Shown here: piece by piece, positions 59,973 through 64,000 of the stretch
How positions within the stretch are numbered: position 1 is the first letter of the stretch
How the letters are laid out: each line of letters starts with the position of its first letter
Assembly: GCA_050486445.1 (NCBI GenBank)
Contig: JBJHDH010000008.1
Location: 1-64,000, forward strand
Source: Euryhalocaulis sp050486445
GTDB lineage: Bacteria > Pseudomonadota > Alphaproteobacteria > Caulobacterales > Maricaulaceae
Reading direction: 5' to 3'
DNA length: 64,000 nucleotides
Translations under genes and position numbers: made by a program
The notes under the pieces: generated by a model
What the model saw: only the letters and a program-made list of their open reading frames with translations
Told to the model about the DNA's origin: nothing
Database searches by the model: none

Positions 59973-60077
59973 CTAGAGCAATATCGGTTTGAGTTGAATC
60001 GCAGATACAGCTCAAACCGATGAAATTGCTCGACATCAAAGTGTAGAGCGTGATCCGTATCAGCGGATCACGCTCTA
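59973..60077. repeat. TAGAGC palindromic repeat, copy C (full form)
   Basis: The best-preserved copy. Hairpin 1 has an outer stem GAGCAAT (59976-59982) / ATTGCTC (60025-60031) and an inner stem ATCGGTTTGAG (59983-59993) / CTCAAACCGAT (60011-60021). Hairpin 2 is TAGAGCGTGATCCG (60044-60057), loop TATCAG, CGGATCACGCTCTA (60064-60077). It is in the same orientation as copies A and B and ends two bases before an ATG in frame with uvrA. Confidence 0.9.
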
Positions 60078-60148
60078 GAATGCCCGCACCCACCCGTCCT
60101 CGCACCCCATATTCAGAGTCTGACCAGCCAACCCCGATCACCGACCCC

Positions 60149-63127
60149 ATGCCCAGAGCTGAACACACGATCCGCGTCCAGGGCGCGCGCGAGCACAATC
60201 TGCGCGACGTCAATGTGGAGATTCCGCGCGAGCGGCTGGTGGTCATCACCGGGCTTTCCGGCTCGGGCAAATCCAGCCTCGCCTTCGACACCATCTATGC
60301 CGAGGGCCAGCGCCGCTATGTCGAGAGCCTGTCGGCCTATGCGCGCCAGTTTCTGGAGCTGATGCAGAAGCCGGACGTGGACCATATCGAAGGTCTGTCG
60401 CCGGCCATCTCGATTGAGCAGAAGACAACCAGCCGCAATCCCCGCTCCACCGTCGGCACGGTCACCGAGATTTACGACTATATGCGCCTGCTCTGGGCGC
60501 GGGTCGGCGTGCCCTACTCGCCCGCCACCGGCCTGCCCATCGAGAGCCAGACGGTGAGCCAGATGGCCGACCGTCTGCTGGCGCTGGAGGAAGGCGCGCG
60601 GCTCTATCTGCTTGCCCCCATCTCGCGCGGCCGTAAGGGCGAGTTCAAAAAGGAATTCGCCGCGCTGATGAAGCGCGGCTTCCAGCGCGTCAAAGTCGAT
60701 GGCGCGTTCCATGCGCTCGAAGACGTTCCGGCGCTGGACAAGAAATACAAGCACGACATCGACGTGGTGGTGGACCGGATCGCGATCCGCGAGGGACTGG
60801 GCCAGCGTCTGGCGGAGTCGCTGGAAACGGCGCTGGAGCTGGCCGACGGCATCGCCGTCGCCGAATTCGCCGACAGGCCACTGCCGAAAGCCGAAACGGC
60901 CGAAGGCGGCGCCGCCAACAAATCGCTGAACGAAACGCATGAGCGCATCCTGTTCAGCGAGAAATTCGCCTGCCCTGTTTCCGGCTTCACCATCCCGGAG
61001 ATCGAGCCGCGCCTGTTCAGCTTCAATAATCCGTTCGGCGCCTGCCCGGCCTGCGACGGGCTGGGTCAGGAGCTGAGCTTCGACCCGGCGCTGGTGGTTC
61101 CCGAGACCGGCCTCAGCCTGAAAGAGGGCGCGATCAAGCCCTGGTCGAAAAACACCAGCGGCCTGTATCAGCAGACGCTGGAGGCGCTGGCCAAACACTT
61201 CAAGGCCTCGATGAGCAAGCCCTGGCGCGACCTGCCGGAAAAATTCCGCGAGGCCGTGCTGTACGGAACGGGCGAAACCAAAATCCGCTTCATCTATGAT
61301 GACGGCGCGCGCCGGTTCGAGACCACCAAGCCCTTTGAAGGGGTCATTCCAAACCTCGAACGGCGCTGGCGCGAAACCGATTCAAGCTGGATGCGGGAAG
61401 AGCTGTCGCGCTTCCAGTCCTCCGCCCCGTGCCAGACCTGCGGCGGCCGCCGGCTGAAGCCGGAGGCGCTGGCCGTGCGCGTCGCCGGCATCGACATCGC
61501 CGAGGCCAGCTCCATGTCCATCCGCGCCGCCCGCGAATGGTTCGAAACGCTGGAAGACAATCTCACGGACCAGCAGCGCCAGATCGCCTATCGCATCCTG
61601 AAAGAGATCCGGGAGCGGCTGCGCTTTCTCGTCGATGTCGGGCTGGACTATCTCTCGCTGTCACGCGCCAGCGGCACGCTCTCCGGCGGCGAGAGCCAGC
61701 GCATCCGCCTCGCCTCGCAGATCGGCTCGGGTCTCACCGGCGTGCTCTATGTGCTGGACGAGCCCAGCATCGGTCTGCACCAGCGCGACAATGCGCGGCT
61801 GCTGGAATCGCTGAAAGGCCTGCGCGATCTTGGCAATACCGTGATCGTTGTGGAACATGACGAAGAGGCGATCCTGACCGCCGACCATGTCATCGACATG
61901 GGGCCGGCCGCCGGCGTGCATGGCGGCCGCGTGGTGGCCGAAGGCGCGCCCGAGGCGATCATGAAAAGCCCGGAGAGCCTTACCGGCCGCTATCTTTCCG
62001 GCGCGGCGGAAATTCCCCTGCCCAAAACCCGCCGCGCGCCGCAAAAGGGCCGGTCCATCGTCGTCGAAGGCGCACGCGGCAATAATCTGAAAGACGTGCG
62101 CGCGGAATTTCCGCTGGGGCTTTTTGTGTGCGTCACAGGTGTTTCCGGCGGCGGCAAGTCCACCCTCACGGTGGAGACGCTCTATAAGGCCGCGGCGCGG
62201 CGCCTGAATGGCGCGCAGACCGCGCCGATGCCGCATGACGACATCACCGGGCTGGACCTGCTCGATAAAGTCATCGACATCGACCAGAGTCCCATCGGGC
62301 GCACGCCGCGCTCAAATCCAGCCACCTATACCGGCGCGTTCACGCCGATCCGCGACTGGTTCGCGGGTCTGCCAGAGGCCAGAACGCGCGGCTACAAACC
62401 CGGACGCTTCAGCTTCAATGTGAAGGGTGGGCGCTGCGAGGCGTGCCAGGGCGACGGCGTCATCAAGATCGAAATGCACTTCCTGCCCGATGTCTATGTC
62501 ACCTGCGACCAGTGCAAAGGCCGGCGCTATAATCGCGAGACGCTGGAAATCACCTTCAAGGACAAGTCCATCGCCGACGTGCTCGACATGACGGTGGAGG
62601 AAGGCGCCGAATTCTTCCGCGCCGTGCCCTCGATCCGCGACAGGCTGGAGACGCTGGAGCGTGTCGGCCTCGGTTATATCAAGGTCGGCCAGCAGGCGAC
62701 GACGCTCAGCGGCGGCGAGGCCCAGCGCGTGAAGCTGGCGCGCGAACTATCGAAGCGCGCCACCGGCCGCACGCTCTATATCCTGGATGAGCCGACCACC
62801 GGCCTGCATTTCGACGATGTGCGCAAGCTGCTGGAAGTGCTGCGCGAGCTGGTCGATTCCGGCAACACCATCGTGGTGATCGAGCATAATCTGGACGTCA
62901 TCAAACAGGCCGACTGGGTGATCGATCTTGGGCCGGAAGGCGGCGACGGCGGCGGAACCATCGTTGCCGCCGGCACGCCGGAAGACGTGGCGAAGGTCAA
63001 GGAAAGCTGGACCGGCCGCTTCCTCAAGCCGGTGCTGGAGCGTCACGCAGAGCGCGCGAAACCAGGCGGCGCAGCGCCCAAACCGGCGTCTAAAACAGCG
63101 GCGAAAAAAGCGAAGAAGCGCGCCTGA
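60149..63127 (+). CDS. uvrA: Excinuclease ABC subunit A
   Basis: The damage-recognition ATPase of nucleotide excision repair, about 992 residues. N-terminal ATPase: TIRVQGAREHNLRDVN, GLSGSGKSSLAFDTIYAEG. C-terminal ATPase: GVSGGGKSTLTVETLY, and the DEPTTGLHFDDV motif. The zinc-finger region reads FACPVSGFTIPEIEPR then CPACDGLG, so one cysteine of the first pair is replaced. Start uncertain: ATG 60149 begins the conserved sequence (PRAEHTIRVQG), while ATG 60080 would add 23 Pro/Ser/Thr-rich residues and directly abuts a repeat. Confidence 0.96.
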   Translation: MPRAEHTIRVQGAREHNLRDVNVEIPRERLVVITGLSGSGKSSLAFDTIYAEGQRRYVESLSAYARQFLELMQKPDVDHIEGLSPAISIEQKTTSRNPRSTVGTVTEIYDYMRLLWARVGVPYSPATGLPIESQTVSQMADRLLALEEGARLYLLAPISRGRKGEFKKEFAALMKRGFQRVKVDGAFHALEDVPALDKKYKHDIDVVVDRIAIREGLGQRLAESLETALELADGIAVAEFADRPLPKAETAEGGAANKSLNETHERILFSEKFACPVSGFTIPEIEPRLFSFNNPFGACPACDGLGQELSFDPALVVPETGLSLKEGAIKPWSKNTSGLYQQTLEALAKHFKASMSKPWRDLPEKFREAVLYGTGETKIRFIYDDGARRFETTKPFEGVIPNLERRWRETDSSWMREELSRFQSSAPCQTCGGRRLKPEALAVRVAGIDIAEASSMSIRAAREWFETLEDNLTDQQRQIAYRILKEIRERLRFLVDVGLDYLSLSRASGTLSGGESQRIRLASQIGSGLTGVLYVLDEPSIGLHQRDNARLLESLKGLRDLGNTVIVVEHDEEAILTADHVIDMGPAAGVHGGRVVAEGAPEAIMKSPESLTGRYLSGAAEIPLPKTRRAPQKGRSIVVEGARGNNLKDVRAEFPLGLFVCVTGVSGGGKSTLTVETLYKAAARRLNGAQTAPMPHDDITGLDLLDKVIDIDQSPIGRTPRSNPATYTGAFTPIRDWFAGLPEARTRGYKPGRFSFNVKGGRCEACQGDGVIKIEMHFLPDVYVTCDQCKGRRYNRETLEITFKDKSIADVLDMTVEEGAEFFRAVPSIRDRLETLERVGLGYIKVGQQATTLSGGEAQRVKLARELSKRATGRTLYILDEPTTGLHFDDVRKLLEVLRELVDSGNTIVVIEHNLDVIKQADWVIDLGPEGGDGGGTIVAAGTPEDVAKVKESWTGRFLKPVLERHAERAKPGGAAPKPASKTAAKKAKKRA

Positions 63128-63168
63128 GGCCGGCCCGCTCCGGCGCTGGCTGACCGGAAGCAGGGCGC

Positions 63169-64000
63169 TCAGACGGAGGCAGTCCGCGCCTCTGCCCCGC
63201 GCTTCCACCAGATCCATGCGATCACCGTCAGCGCCGCTAGGACCATAACGGTCACGACCAGACCAAAGCTGAATTCGCCGACCGAGGTGATGTCCTCCAC
63301 GACATTGCGCAGAATCTCCATCGGCCCCCGGTCCGGATACGTGCCCACCATGTGAGAGAGCGTCACAACAGTGACGATGAAATTATACGCGCAATGGGCG
63401 CCGCACGCGCCCCAGATCGAACGCTCGCCCAGCGCATAAAACGCCAGCACCGCGCCAATTAAACCCACACCAACCACGGCGAAAAGTCCCGACAGCGGCG
63501 CAAATGCCAGATAATGCGCGTGCACGATGCCGAATCCGATGGAGGACACCACAACTCCGGTCATCGGCCCGCGCCGCGCCGTGATGGAGGATAGCATCCA
63601 GCCCCGATACACCACCTCTTCCGACCCGCTCTGGATCACGAACACAAAAAAGAGCACGAGCAGCAGTATCAGCCCGCCGCCCTGCATCAATTGCTCAAAA
63701 CCGGCGCGCGCCATCGCCGTCTCTTCCGGCGCAACCATCTGCGAAGCGCCGAGCAGCAGTCCCGCGATAATAACGCCAACGATCAGGCCGCGTCCGTATC
63801 GCCAGAAAAACCCGCGTGAAAAGCCGAGCGTCGGCATGGATCGCCGCTCGAACACTTTCGCCCAGAACATCGAGCAGGCCGCGAACAGCGGAAAGGAAAA
63901 GAGCATGACAATCAGGATGCCCAGCATCATCGTCGCGTCCGGGCTGACCGGTTCCCCCTGGGCGGCATTGAACGCGGCGAATACGGCGATGATCGGGATA
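63169..64000 (-). CDS. CPBP family intramembrane metalloprotease (5' end outside window)
   Basis: A polytopic protein with the CPBP (CAAX protease / bacteriocin-processing) motifs: motif 1 SGSEEVVYRGWML (E-E-x-x-x-R), motif 2 SIGFGIVHAHY (His) and a last one, CGAHCAYNFIVTVV. About seven helices are visible. The frame stays open and hydrophobic (VFAAF) up to position 64000, with an internal ATG at 63930, so the true start probably lies beyond the window. CPBP proteins act as membrane proteases or scaffolds; the substrate is unknown. Confidence 0.85.
   Translation of the reverse strand, partial: IPIIAVFAAFNAAQGEPVSPDATMMLGILIVMLFSFPLFAACSMFWAKVFERRSMPTLGFSRGFFWRYGRGLIVGVIIAGLLLGASQMVAPEETAMARAGFEQLMQGGGLILLLVLFFVFVIQSGSEEVVYRGWMLSSITARRGPMTGVVVSSIGFGIVHAHYLAFAPLSGLFAVVGVGLIGAVLAFYALGERSIWGACGAHCAYNFIVTVVTLSHMVGTYPDRGPMEILRNVVEDITSVGEFSFGLVVTVMVLAALTVIAWIWWKRGAEARTASV

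Noticed and set aside
60960..61060. UvrA zinc-finger defect (CPVSG instead of CPxC)
   Set aside because: I recall the same sequence in other alphaproteobacterial UvrA proteins, so it is probably a lineage trait and not a lesion.

Overview
The window is a GC-rich (about two-thirds G+C by eye), densely packed bacterial chromosome segment, almost certainly alphaproteobacterial. Support comes from conserved neighbourhoods (lptFG-surA-pdxA-rsmA; gmk-yicC-mltG-fabF-acpP-fabG-fabD; rpsF-rpsR-rplI-dnaB-alr-radA-cvpA-purF), a MipZ division-site ATPase, a ClpS-ClpA pair, a phasin, two LexA boxes of the alphaproteobacterial GTTC-N7-GTTC type and one CtrA-type TTAA-N7-TTAAC site. A Caulobacterales/Hyphomonadaceae-like bacterium is my best guess; the sequence alone does not settle the family. 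A run of 10 N at 48786-48795 shows the source is a draft assembly.

Layout. 1-2146 (minus): part of a branched-chain-amino-acid-type ABC transporter (ATPase, binding protein and a possible cut-off third gene). 2305-4203: an ABC-F ATPase. 4306-6871 (minus): pepA-holC and two coupled I78-family inhibitor-like lipoproteins. 6983-12469 (plus): lptF, lptG, surA, pdxA, rsmA, with no lptD at its usual place. 12523-16837 (minus): ubiX and gatC-gatA-(small membrane protein)-gatB. 16992-23023 (minus): gmk, yicC, mltG, fabF, acpP, fabG, fabD. 23324-31956 (plus): ribosomal proteins S6, S18 and L9, replicative helicase, alanine racemase, RadA, CvpA, PurF and a short-chain dehydrogenase.

32265-34757 is a lone FtsX/MacB-like permease between interspersed repeats. 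35057-38475 (minus) holds clpA, clpS and a phasin. 38940-48594 is more mixed: a D,D-carboxypeptidase with SPOR domain, a DUF1176 protein, a Sel1-like protein, a cyclic-nucleotide-domain patatin, a JmjC/cupin-like protein, a DUF1489 protein, panC, a lipoprotein and mipZ. 48595-49121 contains the assembly gap, flanked by long imperfect inverted repeats. 49122-55561 holds tRNA-Tyr, rlmB, a PPK2 kinase, a RidA protein, a small secreted protein, a 3-hydroxyisobutyrate-dehydrogenase-like enzyme, a DUF2442 protein, an orphan nucleotidyltransferase and metG. 55562-57003 is a low-density, locally AT-rich stretch with two apparent genes for 33-34 residue single-helix membrane peptides. 57004-64000 holds a carbonic anhydrase, ssb, a membrane protein, a YkgJ-type cysteine-cluster protein, uvrA and a CPBP protease cut by the window end.

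Most of the window is housekeeping: envelope and peptidoglycan building, fatty-acid synthesis, translation, replication and repair, and proteolysis. I found no phage, CRISPR, plasmid or recognisable defence system. The parts worth a second look are the intergenic layer: a two-hairpin palindromic repeat whose TAG ends supply stop codons and which sits beside both SOS genes, the LexA and CtrA sites, the inverted repeats around the gap, the two micropeptides, and the missing lptD.
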